Positions 11,735 to 21,485 of a stretch of DNA of 64,000 nucleotides are shown here, piece after piece. Where the stretch lies: NCBI GenBank assembly GCA_963966105.1, contig OZ014531.1:143532734-143596733 (forward strand), read 5' to 3'. The position numbers were made by a program, and so were the translations under genes. The notes beneath the pieces were generated by a model that saw only the letters and a list, made by a program, of their open reading frames with translations, was not told the DNA's origin and did no database searches. How positions within the stretch are numbered: position 1 is the stretch's first letter; the number at the start of each line of letters is the position of its first letter. The DNA comes from Volucella zonaria. Its lineage: Eukaryota > Arthropoda > Insecta > Diptera > Syrphidae.

Positions 11735-11960
11735 GAGGTGCCTGTCTGGTTTTGAACACTTTCACTCACAGTGGTGATGTTTTGGCGTATACTTGCTGGT
11801 CGAGCATGCTGATATTGAGTTTGACCCGATACCGTACCAGTTTTTTTCAAAACGCTTCACCATTGTACGAATTCCGGACTCACTAAAGCGAAATGTTACT
11901 TTACAGTTCACCCACATCTGTCAAAAAGATCAACCACATTGAATTCAGTAAGTCACAGTA
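11735..11960 (-). mobile_element. Tc1/mariner-superfamily transposase, N-terminal HTH part
   Basis: Minus-strand translation gives MVKRFEKTGTVSGQTQ and then ITTVSESVQNQTGTSIRRR. This fits the linker between the two helix-turn-helix motifs in the transposase family also seen at 48600 and 49833 (there VAASIEEDPETSIRRRS). It breaks off exactly where the J1 LINE 3' end begins. Orientation and family suit it being the missing N-terminus of the copy at 9770-10245, although about 90 residues of the middle are gone. Confidence 0.65.
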
Positions 11961-12259
11961 ATTAGCAGCCAACATCCACACCATCTCTTGGCTCACCCTT
12001 TACGTTGCTGTATAGCACTGTGAAGAGTGAATGACCGATAGAGAGACACACTCGGTGTCAATTTAGTATTCCTTCTGATGTCTGCATGATTTTACGGAGG
12101 GAGACTCGAAACCTTAGGAAATATCATATTTGCAACAGAGAGTTACAAGATACACGGTCTGCGAGTATATGAATGATCCCAAAGAGTAGTCTTCTGGTTT
12201 TAGAGTGGTTTTGGTGTAGCAACCCTGCCCATAGATATAGGATTGAGTGTTAAATAGGC

Positions 12260-12935
12260 CGCTACAAGCTCCTTGAGGTGTTTTATTAAAGATTGTCTTA
12301 CTAAAATCGTTCCCTATCTCATAAAAAGCGGTTATGATGTTAATGAACCCTTTCTTACTACCTCTCTCGCTGGACAAATCATGAAGTCCACTGATTCAAT
12401 GATACGAGTATCTACCGCTGTTTTGAAGTCCGCTGCTGGGCTTGCTATCACAGAGTTCAGCAGGTCTCTTAACAAAAGGTATCCCATATGCCTACAGAAT
12501 AAAAGCTATTAAGTAGCATAGAACTGCCAGCTACTGTAAGCACATATTCTGGTTGAAATGAACTGTAGTCAATCTGAATCAAGCGGACCTTCAAAAACTC
12601 CGAAGGTGTCAAGCTGAGACAGAACAGGTAAAGTACGAAACATGATCTCTGCAGTTCGCCAGACATATTATAAAAGGACTACGAGTATAGTTAAATCTTT
12701 CAATGGAAAGACGAATCACCACGCCGTTGATACCTTTGAACAGGAAAGCGACGACGTAAGTAAATATGAGGTTGCCCGTTCCCTTGCAATCAAAAATGCT
12801 GCTGTGCTCAGAGCTTAGATCAGAATTTGGATCTGCCAAATGTCAATTGGAAGACTTGACAAGTTGATAAGGCAAGCGTTTCAGCCGTTAAATCGGAAAG
12901 GGTAACAAATTTTCTGAAGCTGTGAGAAAATAAAA
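12260..12935 (+). pseudogene. Unrecognised broken protein-coding stretch
   Basis: Two long frames on the plus strand look protein-like. The first, 12273-12512, includes KIVPYLIKSGYDVNEPF and ends after LNKRYPICLQNKSY. The second, about 12629-12823, includes VRNMISAVRQTYYKR and SDDVSKYEVARSLAIKNAA, then a stop at 12821-12823, with further coding-like sequence (NLDLPNVNWKT) after a frameshift. I do not recognise the family. It could be a gag-like protein, an old integrated viral gene or a host gene fragment. It is interrupted and sits between transposon remnants, so it is unlikely to be functional. Confidence 0.35.
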
Positions 12936-12994
12936 ATGAAAATAGACACAGGTGAAAAATTGGCAAGTCAAATAAGCTCTTGCCAAATTTAACA

Positions 12995-14086
12995 GATCCG
13001 GGTCAACCTCGGACGACTTTATTCAGTTTAACTAAAACTTAAATTAAAACTAATGGACAGGGAAGATCAAGATCGGGAGAGGTGGTGATTGAGGGCGTTT
13101 TCGAGGGTACTTCCACTGTAATGAAAATGGAAGACATGGGCCGTTCTATTGGCTCGATTATTGTTTGCACGAAAAGACCTTAATTTGCGTGGGTTGGTAT
13201 TCAAAAAAATCAGGTCCATCAGTGGGGAATAGACGATGGTATCGGTTAAGACCTGGTGTATAAAGAGAATATCGGCGGATTTGAAAGGATGTTCCAGAGA
13301 TAGAAGACCCAGCAATTTGAGTCGGCAATCATAGGGCGGAAGGATGTAGTGGTCAGCCAATGCAAGCGTGCGAAGAGCGAATTGTGGGAAACTTCGCTGG
13401 ACAGCTTTTGTTCGTAGAATAAGGTTTTCATAGTACGATGACCATACCTGGCCAGCTTATTCGAGAAGTGGCCTAACAAAAGTGATGTACAGAGATTTTG
13501 TGATTTAAGGGTCAGAAAACACTTTGGACCATCGTTTAACAAAGCCAAGCACGGAGTTCGCTCTGCTAATTACAAAATCAATGTGGACGCGGAAATTGAG
13601 CTCAGTATCTCAGATAACGCCCAAGTCCTGCATTGAAGTCACCGGAGCTACAGTTTGGGTTGATATATAGTAAGTTACGGTCAGGTGGCTTAGCATTTCT
13701 TTATCTTGAGCTCAAGGAAGTTTTTTGGCACCATATTGAGAACCCATTGAGATCGTCTTGTAGAGGTTGAGAATCAGAAAAATTTGAAGTTCATCTATAG
13801 ATTTTCATATCATCGGCATAGGCAAGTAGATATACATATGTATGTGAGTTCTTTATAATATTTACAACATCAATAATAGGCCAAGGTGACTGCCTTGTGG
13901 AACACACGAAGTGGCTTTAATTGGTCCAATCAAATGAAAACGGAAATGGACAAGGTAATAGCGTTCTTCCAAGTAGGATTTGAATCAAGAAATCAATCTA
14001 GATTGAAAATCAAGAGCCTAAATGGTTGAAAAGAATTAACTTATGTACGATTTTATCAAAAACCTTCCTAAAGTCATATGTAATTA
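12995..14086 (-). mobile_element. Jockey-like LINE (J2), RT to 3' end
   Basis: Minus-strand reading from 14080 gives RT blocks: ITYDFRKVFDKIVH at the palm (joined across the mariner at 14087), a damaged QGS block near 13895, and the catalytic LAYADDMKIYR near 13815. The C-terminal region 13548-13067 shows ITKSLYITFVRPLLE and ADILFIHQVLTDTIVYSPLM. The 3' end carries a stem-loop (12998-13012) shared with the copies at 17225 and 59170. Multiple frameshifts are present. The continuous N-terminal side lies at 15339-15400, showing that the mariner inserted into this LINE. Confidence 0.85.
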
Positions 14087-15336
14087 TTGGGTCTATAATG
14101 TGCGGCTTGCTAAGAGATGGCGTAACTTGTATTATTCCATTGGAACATGCGTTGGAAAGCTACTGTCATTGTACGTCATTTCAGTATATGTCATTCATTT
14201 GAAGCGTAAACAACAATAATTTTTTTTTCACTCAAATATGTCGAACTTTGTGCCTGAAAAAGTGTTTTTGCGGGGAGCTCTTCTTCATTACTTTAATATG
14301 AAGAAAACTGCTGCCGAAAGTCATCGTATTTTGGTGGAAGCTTATGGTGAACATGCGCTAGTTGAGCGAACGTGCCAAAAGTGGTTTGCACGATTTAAAA
14401 GTGGTGATTTTGGCTTGCAGGACGATGAACGTCCTGGGCAGCCAAAAAAGTTTGAAGATGAAGAACTGGAAGTATTACTCTATGAAGATTGTTGCCAAAC
14501 ACAAGAAGAGCTCTCAGAATCTTTGGGTGTCACTCAAGCAGCCATTTCAAAACGTTTAAAATCAGCTGGATATATTCAAAAGCAAGGAAATTGGGTTCCA
14601 TATGAACTCAAGCCGAAAGACGTCGAAAGGCGGTTTTGCATGTCCGAAATGCTGCTGGAACGCCACAAAATAAAGTCATTTTTGCATCGGATTGTTACTG
14701 GTGATGCAAAATGGATCCAAGCGCAAAAAATCATATATGAAACCCGGCCAACCAGCCAAATCAACGGCAAAGCCGAATATCCACCGCACGAAGGTAATGC
14801 TCTGTATTTGGTGGGATCAGATCGGTGTGCTGTATTATGAGCTGCTAAAACCAGGTGAAACCATCAATGGACAACGCTACCGAACACAATTAATCCGTTT
14901 GAAGAGATCAGTGGCCGAAAAACGCCCGGAATATGCGGCCAGATACGAGGCAATAATTTTCCATCATGACAACGCTCGGCCTAACATTGATATTCCGGTT
15001 AAGAACTATTTGAAAAACAGTGGATGGGAAGTCCTACCCCACCCGCCTTATAGTTCAGACCTTGCCCCTTCTGACTACCATTCGTTCCGGTCGATGCAGA
15101 ACGCCCTCACTGAAATACGGTTCACATCAGAGCAGAATATCAAAAATTGGCTTGATTCATTCTTGGCTGCCAAGCCGGTGCAGTTCTTTTGGGATGGGAT
15201 CCACAAATTGCCAGAAAGATGGGAAAAAGTCATAGCTTCAGATGGGCAATACTTTGAATAATACTATTGTACATGTTTTTCTTAAATAAACGTTCAAATT
15301 TTGAAAAAAAAAACCGCACAAAAATTATATACCCAA
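14087..15336 (+). mobile_element. Mos1-type mariner, copy A
   Basis: A 1250 bp element flanked by TA duplications (14085-14086 and 15337-15338) with terminal inverted repeats: TTGGGTCTATAATGTGCGG on the left and, reading inward from the right, TTGGGTATATAATTTTTGTG. Contents match mauritiana-subfamily mariners. Two further copies of this family are at 41015 and 56655. It is inserted in the J2 LINE: joining the flanks restores the LINE reading KQVDVITYDFRKVFDK. Confidence 0.92.
14238..15261 (+). pseudogene. Mos1-type mariner transposase, frameshifted
   Basis: Starts MSNFVPEKVFLRGALLHYF, continues through both helix-turn-helix motifs (TQEELSESLGVTQAAISKR) and WVPYELKPKDVERR. The first catalytic Asp is in VTGDAKWI (copy B has VTGDEKWI). 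Immediately after, 14 bp present in copy B are deleted, shifting the frame. The second half (frame 14692-15261) carries the second Asp in IIFHHDNARP and the third in LAPSDYHSF, exactly 34 residues apart, confirming a D,D34D enzyme, and ends DGQYFE. The 14 bp deletion alone should inactivate it. The expected length without the lesion is about 345 residues. Confidence 0.92.
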
Positions 15337-15338
15337 TA

Positions 15339-15400
15339 CATCTACTTGTTTCCCTTGCTCTAGGGCACACAATGTTCTAGAAACGAGCCGAATAAGGTTG
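15339..15400 (-). mobile_element. J2 LINE segment displaced by mariner copy A
   Basis: Minus-strand translation LIRLVSRTLCALEQGKQVDV fits the block just before the RT palm of Jockey-like LINEs and runs in frame into ITYDFRKVFDK on the other side of the mariner. The LINE match ends near 15400. Confidence 0.75.
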
Positions 15401-15410
15401 GGAGTGGTTA

Positions 15411-15432
15411 GGTTAGGTTAGGTTTGTAGCGG
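15411..15432. repeat. Short GGTTA microsatellite
   Basis: About four units of GGTTA (TGGTTAGGTTAGGTTAGGTT). It is too short to argue for telomere origin; flies generally lack TTAGG telomeres. Confidence 0.7.
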
Positions 15433-15460
15433 ATTAAATATCTATCTACTCGTATATATA

Positions 15461-16208
15461 CCAGGTGTATGCATAAGTTTTTTTCCGGTTTAACCAAGAG
15501 ATGGCGTCAGCGAAAAGTACTTTTGTTTTACCGGTCAGTGATCATGTCGAGTTTTTGCCTGAAAAAGAACATTTGCGGCATGCATTGCTTTTCTTATTTA
15601 AACAAAGGTGACGAAAAATGGATTTATTTTGAAAACCAGAAGCGAAAAATTTTGGCTTTCACCTGGTGAAACCGGTCCTTCAACACCAAGGCCAAATCGC
15701 TTCGGCAAGAAGACCATGCTGTGCGTCTGGTGGGACCAGAGTGGTATTGTGTATTACGAACTCTTGAAGCCTAGCGAAACTGTTAATACACAATGCTATC
15801 GCCAACAAATAACAAATGATTAATTTAAACCACACATTAATCGAAAGACGACCGGAATGGGCCAAAAGACATGGAAAAGTGATTTTGTTACACGACAACG
15901 CGCAGTCTCACACGGTAAAACTAGTGACAGACACCTTGAAATTGCTTGAATGGGTCATCCTTCTGCACCCGCCGTACTCCCCAGACTTGGCGCCATCTGA
16001 CTATCACCTATTCGCATCAATGGGGCACGCGCTGGCAGAGCAGCACCTCAGCGATTTCGAGAAAGTTGGAAAATGGCTCGGCGAATGGTTTGCCGCAAAA
16101 GACAAGCCATTTTTCTGGCATGATATTCATAAATTACCTGAAAGATGGGCGAAATGTGTAGAGGCCGATGGCCAATATTTTGGAAAAAAAACTTATGCAT
16201 ACACCTGG
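15461..16208 (+). mobile_element. Internally deleted Mos1-type mariner, copy D
   Basis: A 748 bp element between TA duplications. The termini are inverted repeats identical over at least their first 24 bases, beginning CCAGGTGTATGCATAAG. The transposase start (MSSFCLKKNICGMHCFSYL near 15545) jumps directly to GDEKWIYFENQKRK at the first catalytic Asp, so roughly 130 residues of DNA-binding domain are deleted. Later parts are readable in two frames: TMLCVWWDQSGIVYYEL, LLHDNAQSHT with the second Asp, LAPSDYHLF with the third, and the C-terminus HDIHKLPERW. It belongs to a different family from copies A-C. Its terminal repeats are so well matched that it looks like a young, non-autonomous derivative. 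Confidence 0.93.
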
Positions 16209-16214
16209 TAGATC

Positions 16215-17195
16215 TATCTACGAGTATACGTCATCACAATTAGGTCTGAGTAGACCCATTGTTATGCCCGGGTGGGGATTGGAAAGGCTGGTGATTTGAT
16301 TGCACTTCCTAGTTCTTCCAATAAGCGTAGAGCGTTCAGCTCTGCTTTTCAAAAGATCTTACCTATTCTGGATTTGCTGTGTTCCGGCCATAATTGTCTT
16401 GGGTCTCGCAGGTTAGAAGGTTTTTCCTCCTATCATTGGCTTTTATGTATATTGTTCGCCCCATTTGTTCTCGGAGAGCAGATTTCGTACTTTGATCGGC
16501 TAGTCCAGTTTCTAGAGAAGATTGTTTTCGAGTTAACTCCTCTGCACGCTCATTGCCTGCCACTCCTTTGTGGCCAGGGACACAGCATAGCGTAACTTTT
16601 TGCTGACAGCACTTCACAAACCTCGACTTGATTTCGACTAACGAGATGGCTTTGAAAATAACCTGGCTATCTGTCAATAAATATTGTAACATCCTAGTGG
16701 AATATTGTCTTTATTGCCGCAAGTTTGGCTACTTCAGCTGCAGTCAATATCTAAGCTTGGAAGATACTGCAGTAGTCCAGCAGGCGTCGTGAACATCGTA
16801 AGTTCAATTGATCGGATAAGATTCCAGCGCCGGTTCCTATCCCCATCTTTGATCCATCTGTGAAAATCGATATTGAGTCTTATACCATTTGCTTTCTGTC
16901 CCATTTCTCTCTGCTTGGGAAAATGCAGGGAAATGGTGTTTCAAAGTCTTGATGGGGTTTGTGTATTCCGCATTGGAGCATAAACTCAGTTCACTTGTAA
17001 GAACCAAGGCTTGGCCTTTCGAGTTTGGTTTAAACTGACTCAATCTTAAAGCGCGTTTCGCTGCAGACTCTTGCCGATATAGGCATAGGGGCAGGAGGCC
17101 AAGTATATTTTCCATCCCAGCCGTTGACATTATTCTCATGGTATGAGTTGCAATTCTCTATACTTTTGTCACTAATCTAAGGTTGCTAGTTTTAT
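16215..17195 (-). mobile_element. LOA-like LINE, thumb and RNase H part
   Basis: The minus-strand piece 17139-16837 (TAGMENILGLLPLCLYRQE, KRALRLSQF) matches the segment after the RT in LOA/R1-type LINEs. Next comes RNase H: SDSQVIFKAI near 16670 with an acidic catalytic position and VPGHKGVAGNERAEELTRK near 16570. Frames contain stops. The upstream RT of the same strand lies at 17906-18395, separated by a J2 LINE fragment, and an endonuclease piece lies at 19440-19990. Together they may be one LOA-like element interrupted twice. Confidence 0.75.
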
Positions 17196-17199
17196 TTGT

Positions 17200-17905
17200 G
17201 GATTTTCATTATTATTATTATTAGCCCGGGTCTACCCCGGACAACTTTATTTAGCTTATTAACAAGCAAAAACTTAAACCTAGACTTAAAACTAACAAAG
17301 ATATTCTTAACCTAATATGGGGCGAGGAGAAATGGTGGACGAGGTAGATGTTAAGGGAGTGGCATATTGAGCAGTGCTTTTTTCATTTCGTGTTTGCTGC
17401 TATTTAGGTCAAAGACTTCGGAGTAGTTGTTCGTTATACGCAACATTCTAGATATTGGTTCAAAGTGACCGTAGTTGGTACGGTGAGTTCGGATCAGGAA
17501 GAGTGGGACAGATCTTAGATTACGGGGATTGGGAGTGAATGCAATATTTTGCGTTATTCTCGAGCACTCGATGTTTCCAGTCAGTAACTGGTCGATAAAA
17601 AGTACATCAGCGACTTCACGACGTTTTTTTAGGGTATGCATGCTAATGAGTTCTAGCCTATTTTCATAGGGGGGTAATCCATATGGGTCGACCCAGGGTA
17701 GACCACGAAGTGCGAAACGGATAAACCTGCGTTGGACTGCTTCTATTCTTTGAATGTGGGTTAGTTTATAGGGTGACCAAACTTGGCTGCAATATTCGAG
17801 AAGAGGCCTTACAAAAGTAATGTACAGGGACTTTGTAACGTAAGGGTTGGAAAATTCTTTCGACCAGCGTTTGATAAAACCATTGTGGATTGCTACCATA
17901 CTAAG
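17200..17905 (-). mobile_element. J2 LINE, 3' terminal fragment
   Basis: Open at 17899-17351 (182 codons): GFIKRWSKEFSNPYVTKSLY, PLLEYCSQVWSPYKLTHIQR, ALRGLPW, VLFIDQLLTGNIECSRIT and RNLRSVPLF, the conserved C-terminal region of the J2 family. The 3' UTR ends with the stem-loop at 17225-17240 and a short TAA-repeat tail (17210-17222). It is 5'-truncated, which is usual for LINE insertions, and splits a LOA-like LINE of the same orientation between RT and RNase H. Confidence 0.88.
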
Positions 17906-18395
17906 TTGCTCTAGGTTAAGATGTGTCCGACGATAGACCTGTACATCTACAGGACAATTTTGGGATTAGATCCCAATTTTCTCCCAAATACCATATACGG
18001 CTGCAAGCGTAGAAAGCAATCGCTTCTTTTTTTATGCGTTCTTCGACATTGAGCTTCCAACTCAGTTTACTATCTATGTATATAGTACGATACCTAGGTA
18101 TTTAGCAGTGTTGGATAGTCGGAGGGTTGTCCCATCTATGGAAGCAAGGTCAAATTGTGGCATTATCCTTTTATGAATGAGTTGAACAAGCTCTTTTGGG
18201 TTAATTCCAGCGCACAGTCTCCAAGGATTCTAAGAGTATAGTAGTTTAGAATTTCACTGATCGTGGGAAGGAACTTGCAGGTGGATATAAGACCTACGTC
18301 ATCCGCGTACGCAGTGGCTTTTATTCCTTCCCTTTTTAGATTCAGAAGTATTTCATTAACCAGTAGTGTGAACAGAAAAGGCGATGACCCTCAAT
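17906..18395 (-). mobile_element. LOA-like LINE, RT palm fragment
   Basis: Minus-strand translation from 18390 gives SPFLFTLLVNEILLNLKREG followed by the RT catalytic motif TAYADDVGLI near 18310, and runs to MYRSIVGHIL near 17920. It is interrupted by stops. The next expected LOA segment occurs at 17139, beyond the J2 insertion. Confidence 0.75.
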
Positions 18396-18399
18396 ACCG

Positions 18400-19425
18400 T
18401 GTTACCTAGTGTTGCATTGATGTTCCAGTTCCAGAGTATATTCTGCCTTCGAAACGAAATTGTGAATTGGCGATTCGAGAGCTCGGGTTTCACCCAGTTC
18501 AGTGACGAGAATATGGCAAATAATGTCATTACCAGATAGGGTGACCTACCGCCGTTCATTTCGAAGGAATAGCTCTATGAGATCTTCGACACAATCAGGG
18601 CTAAAAAATCAGTGGGGACCGATGGTATTCTGAACATCGTGCTTCGACATCTTCCTCTAGAAGCGGTGGACATTTACACCACCCTGCATGAATGATGCAC
18701 ATTATCCAGCGCATTGGAAAACGGCGGTGGTTCAACCTATCCCCAAAAAGGGAAAGGATATATCCAATCCGGCGAATCTCCGGTCGATAAGTTTCCTTCC
18801 GAATATCAATAAGGTGTTTGAAAAAGTAATCAATAGAGCTCTGTCTAGGTGGGAACATATAGTTCCGGATAATCAATTCGGTTTTAAGGCGGGACATATC
18901 TAACATGCCGCGTATAAACTGGTGTCCGATATCCAATGGAATAAAGGCAAAAACCAATGTACTGGTGCCTGCCTTGTTGACTTGGAGAAGGCCTTAGACA
19001 CCGTATGGTTAGAGGTTCTTTTCTATAGGCTGACTAGGCTGGGGATCAGTAAACCACTCTTGTACATTCTTGATAATATGCTAACCAACCGACAGTTCAT
19101 CGTGAAAAATGGTGATGTGACTCCTGTTGGAATATTTCAGATTAAAAATGGTCTTCAGCAAGGCGCGGTCAATTCGCCGATCCTATTCAACATTTATACA
19201 AGCGACTTGATAGGTTCACTTCCCCATACTATCGCGTACGCAGACGATTTGATAGCGTACAGAACAGGTCCAAAAATCGAGGTTATTAATACTCTCTTGC
19301 AGCGTGACTTCGATAAGATAAGACGATTTTGCGATGACCGGAAGTTGAAAATCAACTTTCAGAAGTCGGAAACCATTCTCTTTAGGAGCAGTCCAAAAGC
19401 TTCAGTGTTGGATTTCCTATAGCTA
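18400..19425 (+). mobile_element. Jockey-like LINE (J3), RT fragment
   Basis: Starts with linker sequence (PPFISKE near 18553, then AKKSVGTDGI and VLRHLPLEAVD) shared with the minus-strand copy near 62720-63999. RT follows: WKTAVVQPIPKKGKD near 18706, FGFKAGHI near 18880, ACLVDLEKALDTVW near 18967, GLQQGAVNSPILFNIYTSDL near 19150 and the catalytic AYADDLIAYR near 19240, ending at a stop at 19420. The palm Asp in VDLEKALD and both Asp of YADD are present. Early frames are broken and the 3' end is absent. It lies opposite in orientation to the LOA-like LINE around it. Confidence 0.83.
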
Positions 19426-19439
19426 CCGTCTGGTAGCTG

Positions 19440-19990
19440 ATTTCTTGATTTTCTTAGAGCATGCTTGGTTAAAAACCTGAACGAAGATGCTCCCCAGTTT
19501 TTCCGCTGCATAGTCTATTTCGGCGGGGGGTTTCCATTTTAAGCCCATTAAGTGCATAAAGTTTTTAATCTATGTATATCTGCTGTTAGGTTTTCTCAGT
19601 TGGTATTTTTGAGATTTTTGTATAGTAGAGTGGGTATGGGTATGTCTTTGGTATTGACCTTGATCATTTTCTGATCAGATAACGATATGTCCGAAGATAC
19701 CTTCTAGTCAGAGTTACTCAGTAAGGTGATATCTAACACCTGCTGTCTAATTTTCATTACAAGCCTTAGTTTATTACAGCGGTTGAGGACTAAAAGGTTA
19801 TGGTCAATTATGTATTGGAATAGGGACTCACCTCGAAAGTTTGTTTGCGTGCTATCCCATTGTATATGACGAGAGTTAGTGTCACATCCAATAATTACAA
19901 AGCAGCCTTTTTTGATAAGGGATCCAAGTATTACTGGAGGGGGTCAATTAGTCGATTCATACGGTATGTACGAGTATATCGAGGACAGCT
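19440..19990 (-). mobile_element. LOA-like LINE, endonuclease fragment
   Basis: On the minus strand, the apurinic-type endonuclease is readable: IGCDTNSRHIQWDST near 19890, NFRGESLFQYIIDHNL near 19830 and VLDITLLSN near 19730, followed by linker sequence to 19440. The catalytic Asp of the CDxNxxH-type block is present (here R-H). Stops occur. It probably belongs with the RT at 17906-18395, with J3 inserted between. Confidence 0.68.
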
Positions 19991-20029
19991 TGATCAGCGG
20001 TTGGGTTTGGAGTGCTTAATCTATTTTTT

Positions 20030-20318
20030 TAGGAAATCAATGCTGGTTCGGTGCAAAGATGCATAGATCTGCATCAAAAGAACGTTGCATCATAAATGAT
20101 GCTCTCAAAGATCTTGGGAATGCAGAATAATTTAGCAATGGGTCGGTAATTGATAAGATACTGTTTGCTTCCTTTTTTTGAATAGGCATTATATAAGTGC
20201 TTCTCCAGAGACAAGAACAAACATCCTGAGAGATTGAAAGTCTAAAGATACTTACGAGCGGTTGAACAAGATTATTTTCAGAACAATTTCAGGCAAAACC
20301 ATCGGGACCAGGAGAGAA
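20030..20318 (-). mobile_element. J2-type LINE, RT fingers fragment
   Basis: Minus-strand reading gives SPGPDGFA at 20318, then MPIQKKGSKQYLINYRPIAK and LFCIPKIFESIIYDATFF. These are the N-terminal RT blocks of Jockey-like LINEs. The mariner at 20319-21258 interrupts it; the preceding linker lies at 21261-21480. Confidence 0.72.
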
Positions 20319-21258
20319 ATCTTCTTTTTTTTTATTTTTCTGCATAGTTTCTTTGTAACTCTACACACTTCTCCCAGCGATGCTCCCATCTCTCTTCCCC
20401 GTCCAAATAGTACTAGGCGATTTTCTCTGCAAAATAATTGTTCACAAAGGTGATTGCCTCCTCAGTTGACGAAAATCTCTGTCCTCCGAGCGCAGTGTTT
20501 AGATGAGGGAACAGAAAGAAGTCGCTTGGGGCTAGATCTGGTGAATAAGGTGGATGGTCAAGCAGTTCAAACCGTAATTCATGGATTTTCGCCATGGCAA
20601 CCGCTGAGATGTGAGACGGCGCGTTGTCTTGGTGAAACAGGATTTTCTTTTTCTGCAAATGGTGGTCGTTTTTCCCGCAATTTCTGCCTTCAGCTTGGCA
20701 AGTAATGATGCGTAGTATGCTCCTGTAATGGTTTTTCCTTTTTGAAGGTAATCGATTAAGATAACTCCTTTACTATCCCAAAAAACAGTGGCCATCACTT
20801 TCCCAGCCAAACAGTTTTTGCTTTTTTTGGAGCCGGCTCGTCCTTTGCAGTCCACTTGTTTGACTTAATTTTTGTTTTTGGCGTATAACGGTGTATCCAC
20901 GTTTCATCTACAGTAATTAATTGGCGCCAAAACTCGGATTTATTGCGCTTAAACTGCGCCAACAGAGCGTTGGAAATGTTCATTCGAACACGTTCTAATG
21001 TGGTCTAATGTAAACAAACGCGGCACCCAAACCCGCGGACAGCTTTCTCATGCCTAAATCTTCATTTAATATGTAACAAACACGTTCTTTAGACATTTCC
21101 ATAACACTCACATCGACTGTCAACTAAAAACTGCGCGTCCAAAATGACTAAAACTTCGGTAAGTAACTGCCAAAAGATGCATAACTAGCATTCACTAGCT
21201 TTTATTGACGAGTGCCGCTATCTTTACGTTGCGGTCGGAAACTTTTCAGACAACCCTC
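20319..21258 (-). mobile_element. Mariner, copy E, 3' terminus lost
   Basis: The 5' terminus is at 21258, reading inward CGAGGGTTGTCTGAAAAGTT, preceded by TA at 21259-21260. The transposase is readable in pieces: MSKERVCYILNEDLGMRKLS near 21080, ITVDETWIHRYTPK with the first Asp near 20915, WDSKGVILIDYLQKGKTI near 20780, ILFHQDNAPSH with the second Asp near 20630, LAPSDFFLFPHL with the third near 20545, and the C-terminus CVELQRNYAEK just before 20335. The first 70 or so residues are missing and several frameshifts occur. No right terminal repeat is found after the stop. It interrupts a J2-type LINE. Confidence 0.88.
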
Positions 21259-21260
21259 GT

Positions 21261-21480
21261 ATTTCAATAGGCATTAAACATCGCTGAGTGCAGTTATTCA
21301 AGCAACCGACATATTCGAGATCTGGACCTTCAGTTTGGATGGAAAAGATTTCTCTAAAGAAATTAGTGAAATAATTAGCGATGGTTATAGGATAACACGA
21401 TTTGGATTTTTGGTCAAAGCAAAAATATCCTGTGGAAGCTTTTGACAGTTTAGGTGGACAGAAGTTGTTTTTGTGCGCAG
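21261..21480 (-). mobile_element. J2-type LINE, linker between endonuclease and RT
   Basis: Minus-strand CYPITIANYFTNFFREIFSI and NNCTQRCLMPIEI resemble the linker that precedes SPGPDGF in Jockey-like LINEs. It breaks off exactly at the TA next to mariner E. Confidence 0.6.
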
Positions 21481-21485
21481 CTCTC

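Noticed and set aside
15411..15432. TTAGG-like repeat as telomeric sequence
   Set aside because: Only about four units, embedded between mobile elements; flies generally do not use TTAGG telomeres.
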